The notes beneath the pieces were generated by a model. The model ran no database searches. It was given only the letters and a program-made list of their open reading frames with translations, and had not been told where the DNA came from. Both the position numbers and the translations under genes were made by a program. Of a stretch of 64,000 nucleotides of DNA, positions 7,067 through 15,637 are shown piece after piece. Where the stretch lies: contig NZ_JALDAX010000008.1 of assembly GCF_022698145.1 (NCBI RefSeq), positions 62,001 to 126,000 on the forward strand. The letters are read 5' to 3'. The stretch comes from Streptomyces spinosisporus. Lineage in GTDB: Bacteria > Actinomycetota > Actinomycetes > Streptomycetales > Streptomycetaceae. Every line of letters starts with the position of its first letter. Within the stretch, counting starts at the first letter, position 1.

Positions 7067-8512
7067 TCAGACTGAGGGCCGGGGCGCACGCATCGCCCTC
7101 AGCGGAGGGCTTTGCAGCGGGCGTGTGTGCCACCTCGCCGTGAACGTCCGGTCGGGCAGGGAGCAGGTCACGGTCAGCCGGTGCGGTGTCTCCAGGAACA
7201 CGATGTCCACGGAGAGGGTGTCCGCGTCGGCCCAGCCGCCGCTCACCGCCGCGGGCAGCGGCTCCTCGGTCACGGTCCAACCGCTCTCCCCCACGGGCAG
7301 CTCCAGGTCGTGCCCGTCCTCGGTGAGCCGCAGTCTCCAGCCGTCCGCACCTTCGTTCACCGCGACCCCGGTCAGCTTGGGCTGGTCCGCGCAGACATCT
7401 CCGTACGGCGTGAACACGGCGCCCGACCAGTCCTCGGCACCCTCAGGGGGTGCGGCCTTGCCGGGTGCCGGGGACAGGGCGAGTGCGGCCATCCGCTCGC
7501 TCAGGGCCTTGTCCTCGTCCTTTCGGTCCGGCAGCGGCCGCGGCCCGAAGGCGGGCAGCAGATGCTCCCAGACCAGGTTCAGCATCTCCTGCATCTGCTC
7601 GGTCGCCGCGGTCGTGGCGATCACGGCGTCGTGCTCGGGCAGCACCAGACAGAACTGGCCGAACGCGCCGTCGCCGCGGTAGCCGTGCCTCGCCATCCAG
7701 AACTGGAAGCCGTAGCCCTGCTGCCAGTCCGAGAGCGCGCCCTCGGGCGTGCCGTCGGCGTTGTCGATGTGCGGGCGCGTGGCCTCGGCCACCCAGCCCT
7801 CGGGCAGCAGCCGCTCGCCCTCCCAGACGCCGTCCTGCAGATAGAGCTGCCCGAGCCGGGCGATGGCGTCGGTGGCGGCGTGCAGCCCGCTGAAGCCCAG
7901 CTCCCGGCCGGTCCGGTCGCGCAGCCAGGCCGCCTTCCCGATGCCGAGCGGGTCCAGCAGGCGCGAGCGGAGGTATGCGGTCAGCGGCTGTCCCGTGACG
8001 CGCTGGACGATCGCGGCGAGGCTGTAGGTCGCGGGCTGGTTGTAGGCGAAGACGGTCCCCGGGTCTCGCTCCGGCGGCACCAGCAGGAAGCCGCGCACCA
8101 GGTCCGCGCGGTCGGTGGTGAGCGCGCGGTCGAGCGTCTCGGCCTCGTGTCCGCTGGCCATCGACGCCACATGCCGCACCAGCATCGCGCGGCTGCGCGG
8201 GTCGGTGATGTCGGCCTCGAACTCCGGGAAGTACGAGATCACCGGGTCGTCGAAGCGCAGCAGTCCCTCCGCCGCGGCCAGCGCGGCGGCCGTCGCCGTG
8301 AAGCTCTTGCTGAGGGAGTACAGCAGATGGGGGCGTTCGGGGGTGTACGGCTCCCACCAGCCCGATGCCACCAGACGGCCGTGCCGCAGGATCATCAGGC
8401 TGTGCGGCTCGATGTCCGGGGCGGCTTCGAGGGCGTCGAGGAAGGCGTGGACGCCGGTGGCGTCGACACCCTGGGCCGCGAGGTCGCTGGAGGGCAGCGG
8501 GCGAGCATCCAT
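7067..8512 (-). CDS. Serine hydrolase, beta-lactamase class C family
   Basis: This 481-residue protein carries the SxxK motif as SLSKS, with nucleophile Ser and Lys, within LLYSLSKSFTATAAALA. The second motif reads YNQ in FAYNQPATYSLAAIV. These place it with class C beta-lactamases, DD-peptidases and esterases. A ~100-residue C-terminal beta-rich extension follows the hydrolase fold. There is no evident signal peptide (MDARPLPSSDLAAQ), so a cytoplasmic esterase-like role is more likely than cell wall work. It converges with the pseudokinase gene and diverges from the oxidoreductase at 8587. Confidence 0.85.
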   Translation of the reverse strand: MDARPLPSSDLAAQGVDATGVHAFLDALEAAPDIEPHSLMILRHGRLVASGWWEPYTPERPHLLYSLSKSFTATAAALAAAEGLLRFDDPVISYFPEFEADITDPRSRAMLVRHVASMASGHEAETLDRALTTDRADLVRGFLLVPPERDPGTVFAYNQPATYSLAAIVQRVTGQPLTAYLRSRLLDPLGIGKAAWLRDRTGRELGFSGLHAATDAIARLGQLYLQDGVWEGERLLPEGWVAEATRPHIDNADGTPEGALSDWQQGYGFQFWMARHGYRGDGAFGQFCLVLPEHDAVIATTAATEQMQEMLNLVWEHLLPAFGPRPLPDRKDEDKALSERMAALALSPAPGKAAPPEGAEDWSGAVFTPYGDVCADQPKLTGVAVNEGADGWRLRLTEDGHDLELPVGESGWTVTEEPLPAAVSGGWADADTLSVDIVFLETPHRLTVTCSLPDRTFTARWHTRPLQSPPLRAMRAPRPSV

Positions 8513-8586
8513 GCAGGCATCCTCCCCCGGTGATCGACGGTCGATCCACTCCGTTTTCCGCCGCCGGTACCGGGGACCCGGCCCCT

Positions 8587-9558
8587 ATGGTGCAAATCGG
8601 ATACACGATGATGACCGAGCAGGCCGGCCCGCGTGAGCTGGTCGACCATGTGGTGCGCGCCGAGGAGGCCGGTTACGACTTCTCGGTGACCTCGGACCAC
8701 TACTTCCCGTGGCTGCGCTCGCAGGGGCACTCGCCGTACGCGTGGAGCGTGCTCGGTGCCGCGGCCCAGGCGACCTCGCGCATTCCGCTGATGACGTATG
8801 TGACCTGCCCGACCGTCCGCTACCACCCGGCGGTCGTCGCGCAGAAGGCCGCGACGATGCAGTTGCTCTCCGAGGGCCGCTTCCGGCTCGGCCTCGGCTC
8901 CGGGGAGAACCTCAACGAGCATGTGGTGGGCGGCGGTTGGCCCTCGGTCGACGTACGTCACGAGATGCTCCAGGAGGCCGTGGAGATCATCCGGGAGCTG
9001 TTCGAGGGCGGCCATGTGGCCCGTCACGGCACGCACTTCGACGTGGAGTCGGCCCGGCTGTGGGACCTCCCGGACGAGCCGCCGCCCATCGGCATCGCCG
9101 TCTCCGGCGGGCAGTCCTGCGCCCTCGCGGGCCGGCTCGCGGACCTCGTCATCGCCACGGAACCCAAGCCGGACCTGCTGGACGCCTTCGACCGGCACGG
9201 CGGCGCGGGCAAGCCCCGCGTGGGCCAGCTGCCCGTCTGCCACGACCCCGACCGGGACGCGGCCGTGCGGCGCGCACACGAGCAGTTCCGCTGGTTCGGC
9301 AACGGCTGGAAGGTCAACTCCGAGCTGCCGCACCCCGATTCGTTCGAGCAGGCGACCCAGTACGTGACCCCCGAGGACGTCGCCGCGTCGATCCCCTGCG
9401 GCGACGACCCCGAGGACTTCGTCGAGGCCGTACGCCCTTACGCCGAGGCGGGGTTCGGCGAGATCGCGCTCGTGCAGATCGGCGGTGCGTCGCAGATGGC
9501 GTATCTGGACTGGGCGGAGAAGACACTGCTGCCCGCGCTGCGCGAGGCCTTCGGCTGA
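8587..9558 (+). CDS. LLM-class F420-dependent oxidoreductase
   Basis: This 323-residue luciferase-like protein starts MVQIGYTMMTEQAGPRELVDH and contains TSDHYFPWLRSQGHSPYAWSVLGAA and LGLGSGENLNEHVVG. These blocks are typical of the TIGR03557-type F420-dependent glucose-6-phosphate dehydrogenase-like group. F420 as the cofactor and hydride transfer are family knowledge; the substrate is unknown. The ATG at 8587 gives the family-typical N-terminus. No strong ribosome binding site is visible. It is divergent from the serine hydrolase and 97 bp from the next gene. Confidence 0.85.
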   Translation: MVQIGYTMMTEQAGPRELVDHVVRAEEAGYDFSVTSDHYFPWLRSQGHSPYAWSVLGAAAQATSRIPLMTYVTCPTVRYHPAVVAQKAATMQLLSEGRFRLGLGSGENLNEHVVGGGWPSVDVRHEMLQEAVEIIRELFEGGHVARHGTHFDVESARLWDLPDEPPPIGIAVSGGQSCALAGRLADLVIATEPKPDLLDAFDRHGGAGKPRVGQLPVCHDPDRDAAVRRAHEQFRWFGNGWKVNSELPHPDSFEQATQYVTPEDVAASIPCGDDPEDFVEAVRPYAEAGFGEIALVQIGGASQMAYLDWAEKTLLPALREAFG

Positions 9559-9599
9559 CACCGGCAGGGAGCGGCGTCCTCGGCCCCACGGGGTCCGGT

Positions 9600-9626
9600 T
9601 AGGCTGCCTGTCTGCACTTTTGCAGA
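9600..9626 (+). promoter_or_regulatory. -10-like box and 16-bp inverted repeat before gene 9656
   Basis: A TAGGCT box lies at 9600-9605. A perfect inverted repeat TCTGCA-CTTT-TGCAGA follows at 9611-9626, 30 bp before the GTG at 9656. The repeat would overlap the expected transcription start, a typical operator position. The downstream protein may have a helix-turn-helix and might be autoregulated; this is inference. Confidence 0.5.
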
Positions 9627-9655
9627 CCGACCAGCCCTGCACAGGAGAGCCGTCC

Positions 9656-10672
9656 GTGACCGTAGCGATCGTCCCGTCCGAGCCGTCCCCCATCCCGCTG
9701 TCCGACCACATCGCGCGGGACGCACGCGAGTTCGGGGTCTACGCGCGGACCGGAGGCTGGGCCTTCGGCCTGATGGTGGCGCGCAGCGTACGGCCCGGCG
9801 GCCAGGGCGCCGAGGAGACGCCGAAGGTGTCCGCGAAGGAGTTCGCGGAGCTGGCCGGCTGCTCCCCGGACCGCGTCATGCGCTACTACAAGGCCTGGGA
9901 CCGGGCGGCCGACGACGGCATGGTCCCGCACTTCGAGGCCCTCACCCCCGGCCAGGAGGTGGAGCTGCCGGACGCCGACGTGTGGCTGAGCTACTACGTC
10001 TCGCGCAACAGCGCCACCTCCGAGCGCGGCACGGCCATCTCCGAGGCCGCCGAGGCCGAGGGGATCCGCCCGACGAAGGCGCTGGAGGTCGCCGAGAACC
10101 CCACGGCCCTGCGCGCCGCGATCCTCGCCGACCCCTCCACCGCCCGCGCGGCTCGCCGGGCACTCCTCGACCGCGTCCGTGAAGACCCGGAGCTGCAGGC
10201 GGAGTTGGCGCGCGATGTCGTGCGCACCGACGACCTGAAGAAGGCGGTCGCCACCGAGAGCCGATCGGCGGACCGCATCGGCTACGTACGCCAGATCGCC
10301 GAGTCCGGCCAGGTCAAAACGCCTGCGGGGCAGACCGTCGACGCGCCGGTCGACCTGCGCCAGGAGGCCGAACGGCATCTGTCCCTGCTCGACGAGCTCG
10401 ACGAGGACGAGAACGCCGGCGAGTGGGCCGCCGAGGCCTACGACACCATGAAGTCCCTCGTCGCCGAGGCCGTGGAGGCCGACCCCGAGCTGCGCGTCCA
10501 GGAGCGGCGGACGAAGTTCTACAGCAGCATCCAGCGGGCGACCAAGGCGTTCGAGGAGCTGACCTTCGACGACGTGGAGGACTTCGTCGAGGACGACATG
10601 GTGCAGCGCCTGGAGGAACTCCAGCAGGCGATCGCGGGCTGCCTGAACGCGCTGCGCGGCTCCAGGGGCTGA
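9656..10672 (+). CDS. Conserved hypothetical protein with possible N-terminal HTH
   Basis: This 338-residue acidic protein is soluble and largely helical. Residues ~50-75 (KVSAKEFAELAGCSPDRVMRYYKAWD) look like a helix-turn-helix. The centre is rich in Ala, Glu and Arg, and the C-terminus (FDDVEDFVEDDMVQRLEELQQAIAGCL) is strongly acidic and may be coiled. I do not recognise the family. The GTG start is chosen because it follows a GGAGAG at 9643-9648 by about seven bases. An inverted repeat sits just upstream, which would fit an autoregulated DNA-binding protein. Confidence 0.7.
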   Translation: MTVAIVPSEPSPIPLSDHIARDAREFGVYARTGGWAFGLMVARSVRPGGQGAEETPKVSAKEFAELAGCSPDRVMRYYKAWDRAADDGMVPHFEALTPGQEVELPDADVWLSYYVSRNSATSERGTAISEAAEAEGIRPTKALEVAENPTALRAAILADPSTARAARRALLDRVREDPELQAELARDVVRTDDLKKAVATESRSADRIGYVRQIAESGQVKTPAGQTVDAPVDLRQEAERHLSLLDELDEDENAGEWAAEAYDTMKSLVAEAVEADPELRVQERRTKFYSSIQRATKAFEELTFDDVEDFVEDDMVQRLEELQQAIAGCLNALRGSRG

Positions 10673-10733
10673 GTCCACCGACCCGGCCGGGCTGAGTAGG
10701 CGTACTCATGCCGCCGCTCTCCGGGGCCAAGAG

Positions 10734-10764
10734 CATGGGGGCTCCACGAGAAGGAGCCCCCATG
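10734..10764 (+). promoter_or_regulatory. 12-bp perfect hairpin burying the RBS and ATG of gene 10762
   Basis: CATGGGGGCTCC (10734-10745) is the exact reverse complement of GGAGCCCCCATG (10753-10764), separated by the 7-nt loop ACGAGAA. The right arm contains both the GGAG ribosome binding site and the ATG start of the DUF2238 gene, so a transcript reading through would hide its own start signal. In-frame ATGs at 10708 and 10735 offer alternative starts upstream or within the left arm. Confidence 0.6.
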
Positions 10765-11433
10765 ACTGCTGCAGTCCACCCCGCCGTCGCGCGACGGCAG
10801 CTGCCCGCCGTACTCGCCACCGTCGTGGTGGCGGGGCTCGCCGTGTCGGCCTGGGCGCCGCGCGAGCGCGCCACCTGGTTCCTGGAGACGGTGTGGGTGC
10901 TGGTCGGACTGCCGCTGGTGGTGTTCACCTGGCGACGCTTCCCGCTCACGAACCTGCTGTGCTGCCTGCTGGCCGTGCACGCGCTCGTCCTGGCGGTGGG
11001 CGGTCACTACACCTACGCGCAGGTGCCCCTGGGCGACTGGGTGCGCGACATCTTCGGTCTCGACCGCAACCCCTACGACCGCTTCGGCCATCTGATGCAG
11101 GGCTTCGTCCCGGCCGTGCTGGTACGGGAGTTGCTCAGTCGTACCTCGCCGCTGCGCGGCAGTCGCTGGCTCGCCCCGCTGACCGTGTGCGCGTGCCTCG
11201 CCTTCAGTGCCGTCTTCGAGATGCTGGAGTGGCTGGCCGCGGTGGTCGGCGGGCACTCGGCGGACGCGTTCCTGGCCACGCAGGGCGATGTCTGGGACAC
11301 GCAGTGGGACATGTTCTGCGCGCTGATCGGAGCGACGGTCTCGGTGCTGGTGCTCTCGCGCCCGCACGACCGGCAGCTCGACGCGCTCGGCGTCACTTCT
11401 CGCTGCCGCGGCGCCGGGTCCACAGCGGGATGA
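10762..11433 (+). CDS. DUF2238 (YjdF-like) membrane protein
   Basis: This 223-residue protein has about six hydrophobic segments: LPAVLATVVVAGLAVSAW, FLETVWVLVGLPLVVFTW, LLCCLLAVHALVLAVGG and later ones. It carries the polar signature HYTYAQVPLGDWVRD, RNPYDRFGHLMQGF, FEMLEWL and DVWDTQWDM, characteristic of DUF2238. Conserved His, Asp and Glu in or near the membrane suggest metal or proton handling, but the function is unknown. The start at 10762 has a GGAG nine bases upstream, lying inside a strong hairpin. Its 3' end overlaps the convergent gene at 11393 by 41 bp. Confidence 0.82.
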   Translation: MTAAVHPAVARRQLPAVLATVVVAGLAVSAWAPRERATWFLETVWVLVGLPLVVFTWRRFPLTNLLCCLLAVHALVLAVGGHYTYAQVPLGDWVRDIFGLDRNPYDRFGHLMQGFVPAVLVRELLSRTSPLRGSRWLAPLTVCACLAFSAVFEMLEWLAAVVGGHSADAFLATQGDVWDTQWDMFCALIGATVSVLVLSRPHDRQLDALGVTSRCRGAGSTAG

Positions 11434-11893
11434 CGTACCAGCACAGCGCGTACCACACGACGATCCCCGTGACGATCCAGGGCACGGCCTCGTTGTGGGT
11501 CGCGACCCGCAGGACCAGCAGAAGCGCGGAGGCCATGGTGGCGAACAGCAGCGCCAGGCCGACGAAGGTCATGCGGGAGGCCCACTCGACAGCCTCCGCC
11601 TTGACCCGCCGCCCGGACACCAGGCGGTGCAGGGAGACGGGCCCGATGAGCGCTCCGGTCGCGGCGGCGCCCAGGACGACCGTCACGATGTAGATGGTCT
11701 TGTCGGTGTCCTCCAGCGAGTCGAACTTCTGCTGGAACACCACGGTGAGCAGGAAGCCGAACAGGATCTGCACCCCGGTCTGGGCGACCCTGACCTCCTG
11801 GATCAGCTCGCCCCACTTGCGGTCGGCGCGCTCTTCCTCGGTCTCGTGCCGTCCCCACTCGCTCAGTTCTGCACCCTTGTTCGCGGCCGGCAC
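11393..11893 (-). CDS. DUF6328 family membrane protein
   Basis: This 166-residue protein has an acidic-basic N-terminus (ETEEERADRKWGELIQEVRVAQTGVQILFGFLLTVVFQQKF) followed by four hydrophobic helices: LFGFLLTVVF, TVVLGAAATGALIG, FVGLALLFATMASALLLV and TGIVVWYALCWYV. The R-x-A-Q-T-G-x-Q-I-L-F-G-F block is characteristic of the family now labelled DUF6328. Function is unknown. It is convergent with, and overlaps, the DUF2238 gene. Confidence 0.78.
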   Translation of the reverse strand: MPAANKGAELSEWGRHETEEERADRKWGELIQEVRVAQTGVQILFGFLLTVVFQQKFDSLEDTDKTIYIVTVVLGAAATGALIGPVSLHRLVSGRRVKAEAVEWASRMTFVGLALLFATMASALLLVLRVATHNEAVPWIVTGIVVWYALCWYVIPLWTRRRGSEK

Positions 11894-12021
11894 GGTGTCC
11901 TCCCGGGCTTGCGTCGTCCCTGATGTCCTTGCGCACCGTGTTCCCCGTTCCCGCCCGATCGACCGGGCCGTACGCGAATCAGTTGCTGTTTGGACGATGC
12001 ACGAGCGGTTACACGGGGCGC

Positions 12022-12405
12022 ATGGCGCATGACGACCACCCGAGGAACCAGCAGCCCGACTCCGCCACCGAGCTCACGGTCACCGTCAGCGGTGGCACGG
12101 CCGCCGACGCGCGTGCGGTGGTGCAGGTCCTGGAGCCCGTTTTCGGCAGTCCGCAGGACGACCTTCCCGCCGCCGAGGACGTCACCGTCCACACGGCGCG
12201 GTTCGCGCACGATCCGGAGCACCGGTCGTCCGGGCCCGGCCCCGCCGCGGGCCGGCTGTCCGGTGCGGTGACGCTGACCGTGCAGGGTTCGCCGGATGCG
12301 GTGGCGACGGCCCGCGACAGGCTCACCCAGGCCTTCACGGCGCAGGACCAGGGCTCGGTCTCCGGCGACCAGGAGCAGGAGTGGCAGCTGCTCCTGGAGC
12401 CGTGA
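12022..12405 (+). CDS. Small hypothetical protein
   Basis: This 127-residue hydrophilic protein starts MAHDDHPRNQQPDSATELTVTVSGG. Two beta-rich halves of similar rhythm (TELTVTVSGGTAADARAVVQVLEPVF and GAVTLTVQGSPDAVATARDRLTQAF) suggest a repeated beta-alpha unit. I do not recognise a family, and there is no signal peptide or membrane segment. The start is the first ATG that gives a typical composition; no strong ribosome binding site is seen. It is convergent with the aldo/keto reductase, with 16 bp between the stops. Confidence 0.6.
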   Translation: MAHDDHPRNQQPDSATELTVTVSGGTAADARAVVQVLEPVFGSPQDDLPAAEDVTVHTARFAHDPEHRSSGPGPAAGRLSGAVTLTVQGSPDAVATARDRLTQAFTAQDQGSVSGDQEQEWQLLLEP

Positions 12406-12421
12406 GCGGACCCGGTACGGG

Positions 12422-13405
12422 CTACCAGCGACCCTCGACCTGTTCCTTGATCCGGCGGTCGTATAGGTCGCGGATCGCGGCGTGCGTGCCGGCGTCCAGC
12501 TGCGGGAGCCGGGCGGCGGCCGCGTTGGCGCGGGCCTGCTCGGGCGAGCGGGCCCCGGGGATCACGCTGGTCACCCCGGGCTGTTCGACGATCCAGCGCA
12601 GGGCGAGCTGGGCCGGGGTGTACCCCTCGGGCGCGAGGGCGGCGAACTCGGCGGCGGCCTCGACGCCCGTCGTGTAGTCCACGCCCGAGAAGGTCTCCCC
12701 CACGTCGAAGGACTCGCCGTGCCGGTTGTAGGTGCGGTGATCGTTGGCGGGGAAGACGGTGTCCTTGGTGTACTTGCCCGACAGCAGACCCGAGGCGAGG
12801 GGGACGCGGGCGATGATGCCGACCCCGGCCTCCCGCGCGGCGGGCAGGACCTCGCGCAGCGGCTTCATCCGGAACGGGTTGAAGATGATCTGCACGCTCG
12901 CCACGTTCGGCCGGGCGATCGCGGTCAGCGCCTCCGCGCAGGTCTCCACGCTGACCCCGTACGCCGCGATGCGCTCCTCCTCGACCAGGGTGTCGAGGGC
13001 GTCGAACACCTCGTCCGTGGAGTAGACGGGCGTGGGCGGGCAGTGCAGCTGTACGAGGTCGATGCGGTCGACGCCGAGGTTGCGTCGCGAACGGTCGTTC
13101 CAGGCGCGGAAGTTGTCGAGGACGTAGTTCTCGGGGATCTGCTCGACCCGGCGGCCCATCTTGGTGGCGACCAGCACATGCAGATCGGGCCGTCCCGCGA
13201 GGAACGTGGCGATGGTCTGCTCGCTGCGCCCGTCGCCGTACACGTCCGCGGTGTCGAAGAAGGTGACCCCCGCCTCGGCCGCCGCCTCCAGTACCGCCAG
13301 GGCCTCCTTGTCGTCGACGTCTCCCCAGTCCGCGCCCAGCTGCCATGTGCCGAGTCCGACCACGGATGCGTGCTGATCCGACCTACCGAAAGTGCGCTCG
13401 TCCAT
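12422..13405 (-). CDS. Aldo/keto reductase
   Basis: This 327-residue TIM-barrel NADPH-dependent oxidoreductase has the catalytic tetrad visible: Asp and Tyr in FFDTADVYGDG, Lys in VATKMGRR and His in LVQLHCPP. The C-terminal cofactor-binding region reads VTSVIPGARSPEQARAN. The substrate is unknown. It lies upstream of the exporter genes on the same strand orientation block, ending next to the small gene at 12022. Confidence 0.88.
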   Translation of the reverse strand: MDERTFGRSDQHASVVGLGTWQLGADWGDVDDKEALAVLEAAAEAGVTFFDTADVYGDGRSEQTIATFLAGRPDLHVLVATKMGRRVEQIPENYVLDNFRAWNDRSRRNLGVDRIDLVQLHCPPTPVYSTDEVFDALDTLVEEERIAAYGVSVETCAEALTAIARPNVASVQIIFNPFRMKPLREVLPAAREAGVGIIARVPLASGLLSGKYTKDTVFPANDHRTYNRHGESFDVGETFSGVDYTTGVEAAAEFAALAPEGYTPAQLALRWIVEQPGVTSVIPGARSPEQARANAAAARLPQLDAGTHAAIRDLYDRRIKEQVEGRW

Positions 13406-13417
13406 GGCGTCAGTGTG

Positions 13418-14062
13418 TCATCCGGCGTCGCCCGGGGTGAGGTGCGCCTGCACCGCGGGCGCGTACCGGTCCACGATGTCCTCCAGCGCGGCAGCGCGCA
13501 CATGGGTACTGCGCGCGATGCCGAACATCACCCCGAGGCCGAGCAGGCCCGCGACGGCCAGTTCCGCGCGCAGGCCGGCGTCGGGGCCGTCGAGGCGTGC
13601 GGTGAGGCGTGCGGTCACCTGGGTGCGGAAGTTGGCGCGCAGGATGTCGCCCTGCTCGCCGTGCAGGGGCGCGAACACGATGCGCAGCAGCGGGTCGGCG
13701 CCCTGCCGCGTCTGGCTGACCAGCACATGCCGCACCATGTGCCGGCCCAGTCCGTCCAGCGGGGCATCCAGCAGGGCGTCGGCGTCGGCCTCGAAGGACA
13801 TGACGCGGGCGAAGAGGGTGTCCTTGTTGCCGAAGTACTTCAGGATCAACGGCGCGCTGACACCGGCGCGTTCGGCCACCGCCTTGAGCGTGATGTCGGC
13901 GTGGGCGTGCCGGGCCAGCAGATGGCGGGCGGCCTTGAGGATCGCGGCCTTCGTCGCCTCGGCGTCGCGGCGGACGGGCGTGGACCCGGAGGACGCGGAC
14001 GACGCGGAGGGTGTCGGTCCGGTGGAGCCCGGGGCGGTCGGAGGAGTGCTCACGGCACTCAT
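13418..14062 (-). CDS. TetR/AcrR family transcriptional regulator
   Basis: This 214-residue protein has a low-complexity Ser/Pro N-terminus and then a TetR DNA-binding domain: TKAAILKAARHLLARHAHADITLKAVAERAGVSAPLILKYFGNKDTLFARVM. The C-terminal ligand-binding half is helical. Its ATG overlaps the stop of the upstream MFS gene (ATGA at 14059-14062), so exporter and regulator are co-translated. It probably represses the operon through the paired operators at 15570-15609. Confidence 0.88.
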   Translation of the reverse strand: MSAVSTPPTAPGSTGPTPSASSASSGSTPVRRDAEATKAAILKAARHLLARHAHADITLKAVAERAGVSAPLILKYFGNKDTLFARVMSFEADADALLDAPLDGLGRHMVRHVLVSQTRQGADPLLRIVFAPLHGEQGDILRANFRTQVTARLTARLDGPDAGLRAELAVAGLLGLGVMFGIARSTHVRAAALEDIVDRYAPAVQAHLTPGDAG

Positions 14063-15540
14063 GCTCCCTCCAGTGCCTCGTCCCGGCTGTCCCGGGTGGT
14101 GCCGCGGGCCCGGCGTGTCCCGCCGGTCGTGGGGTCGCCGGGGATGGTCAGGGCCGCGGCGCAGGCCACCAGGGCGACCGCGCCGGCCATCCCGAAGGCG
14201 AGCAGATAGCCGTGCAGGGTGGCCACGGGGGCACCGCCGACCAGGCTGGTGTGGTGGACGAGGACCGCGGCCACGGCGGCGCTGGAGGTGGCCTGGCCGA
14301 TGGTGCGCATCAGTACGTTGACGCCGTTGGCGGAGGCGGTCTGCTCGGCCGGGACGGCGCGCAGGATCAGGGTCGGCAGGGCCGAGTAGGCGAGTGTGGT
14401 GCCGGTCGACACCACCGTCGCGCCGACGATGATCATCCACAGGTCGCGGCTGTCGGCGATGCGCACGGCGTAGCCGCAGGCGATGACCGCGGCCCCGAGG
14501 GCGAGCGTGATGCGCGGGCCGCGGGACGCGGAGATCCGGGCCGACAGGGGCGAGAACAGCAGCATCGTGACACCGCCGGGCAGCAGGCACAGGCCGGTCT
14601 CCACGATCGACAGGCCGAGGCCGTGGCCGGTGGCCTTCGGCGCCTGCACCAGCTGGGCCGTCACCAGCGAGTTGGCGTAGAACGCGAAACCGGTGAGCAG
14701 GGCCGCCACATGGGACAGACCCACCCGGGGCCGCGACACCAGCCGCAGGTCGACGAGCGGCTTGGTGGCGTGCAGCTGCTGCCACCACCACAGGGCCAGG
14801 ATCACGACGGTGGCGGCGAACAGGCCGAGGATCCGCGTGCTGCCCCAGCCCCACTGCCCGCCCTGGGACACGCCGAGCAGCAGGCACACAAGTCCGGCGG
14901 CCAGCCCCAGCGCGCCGGGCACGTCGAAGCGTCCGGGCTCGCGCACGGGCGACTCCTTGACCGCCCACCACACCGCCGAGACGCCCAGGACGCCGAGGGC
15001 GCTGGTCAGCCAGAACATGGTGTGCCAGTCGTAGTACTGCACGACCAGCGCGGCCAGCGGCAGGCCGAGTGCGGCGCCGATGCCGACGGTGGAGCTCATC
15101 AGGGCCACCGCGGAACCCCGGCGCTCGGGCGGCAGTTCGTCGCGCAGGATGCTGATCGACAGGGGCACCACGGAGGCGGCGGCGCCCTGCAGCGCGCGGG
15201 CCGTGATGAGCACGGTGATGTCGGACGACAGGGCGCACATCACCGAGCCGATGGTCATCAGGACGAGCGCCGCGGTCAGCACCCTGCGCTTGCCGTACAT
15301 GTCGCCGGCCCGGCCGAGGACCGGGGTGAGCACGGCGCCCGACAGCAGGGTCGCCGTGACCGTCCAGGAGACCGCGCCCGGTGAGGCGCCCGTCAGTCGC
15401 GGCAGATCCGGCAGCAGCGGCACGACCACGGTCTGCATGACGGCCATGAGGATGCCGCCGAACGCCAGCACCGGAATCGTGAGCCGGTCGCGCAGGGGCG
15501 CCGCTTCGGCGGTGCGGGGTATCGGGCCCGGCTGGTCCAT
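14059..15540 (-). CDS. MFS drug:H+ antiporter, DHA2 (EmrB/QacA-like)
   Basis: This 493-residue protein has about 14 hydrophobic segments. Motif A reads GRAGDMYGKRRVL and a motif-C-like region reads VALMSSTVGIGAALGLPLAALV. Members of this group export hydrophobic or cationic drugs using the proton gradient. The start at 15540 (MDQPGPIPRT) is preferred to upstream in-frame codons because those overlap the operator palindromes. The TetR gene follows with a 4-bp overlap. Confidence 0.88.
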   Translation of the reverse strand: MDQPGPIPRTAEAAPLRDRLTIPVLAFGGILMAVMQTVVVPLLPDLPRLTGASPGAVSWTVTATLLSGAVLTPVLGRAGDMYGKRRVLTAALVLMTIGSVMCALSSDITVLITARALQGAAASVVPLSISILRDELPPERRGSAVALMSSTVGIGAALGLPLAALVVQYYDWHTMFWLTSALGVLGVSAVWWAVKESPVREPGRFDVPGALGLAAGLVCLLLGVSQGGQWGWGSTRILGLFAATVVILALWWWQQLHATKPLVDLRLVSRPRVGLSHVAALLTGFAFYANSLVTAQLVQAPKATGHGLGLSIVETGLCLLPGGVTMLLFSPLSARISASRGPRITLALGAAVIACGYAVRIADSRDLWMIIVGATVVSTGTTLAYSALPTLILRAVPAEQTASANGVNVLMRTIGQATSSAAVAAVLVHHTSLVGGAPVATLHGYLLAFGMAGAVALVACAAALTIPGDPTTGGTRRARGTTRDSRDEALEGA

Positions 15541-15569
15541 CGACGCTCCAGCGTGCATGTGAAGACTGG

Positions 15570-15609
15570 GTGAATTCCTATTCACCTTACTCAGTGAATT
15601 GCCATTCAC
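15570..15609 (-). promoter_or_regulatory. Double 16-bp palindromic operator for the TetR-MFS operon
   Basis: GTGAATTCCTATTCAC (15570-15585) and GTGAATTGCCATTCAC (15594-15609) are two perfect 6-4-6 palindromes with the same half-site, 24 bp apart centre to centre. They lie 30 bp upstream of the MFS start and outside any other gene. TetR-type repressors commonly bind such sites near their own operon, so the adjacent TetR is the likely ligand-controlled binder. Confidence 0.75.
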
Positions 15610-15637
15610 CCAATTCCGGTGCACGCGGTGGAGTGCG

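Noticed and set aside
13418-15238. A single 606-codon frame joining TetR to upstream sequence
   Set aside because: The upstream part is the shadow of the MFS gene; the TetR domain starts at the ATG overlapping the MFS stop.
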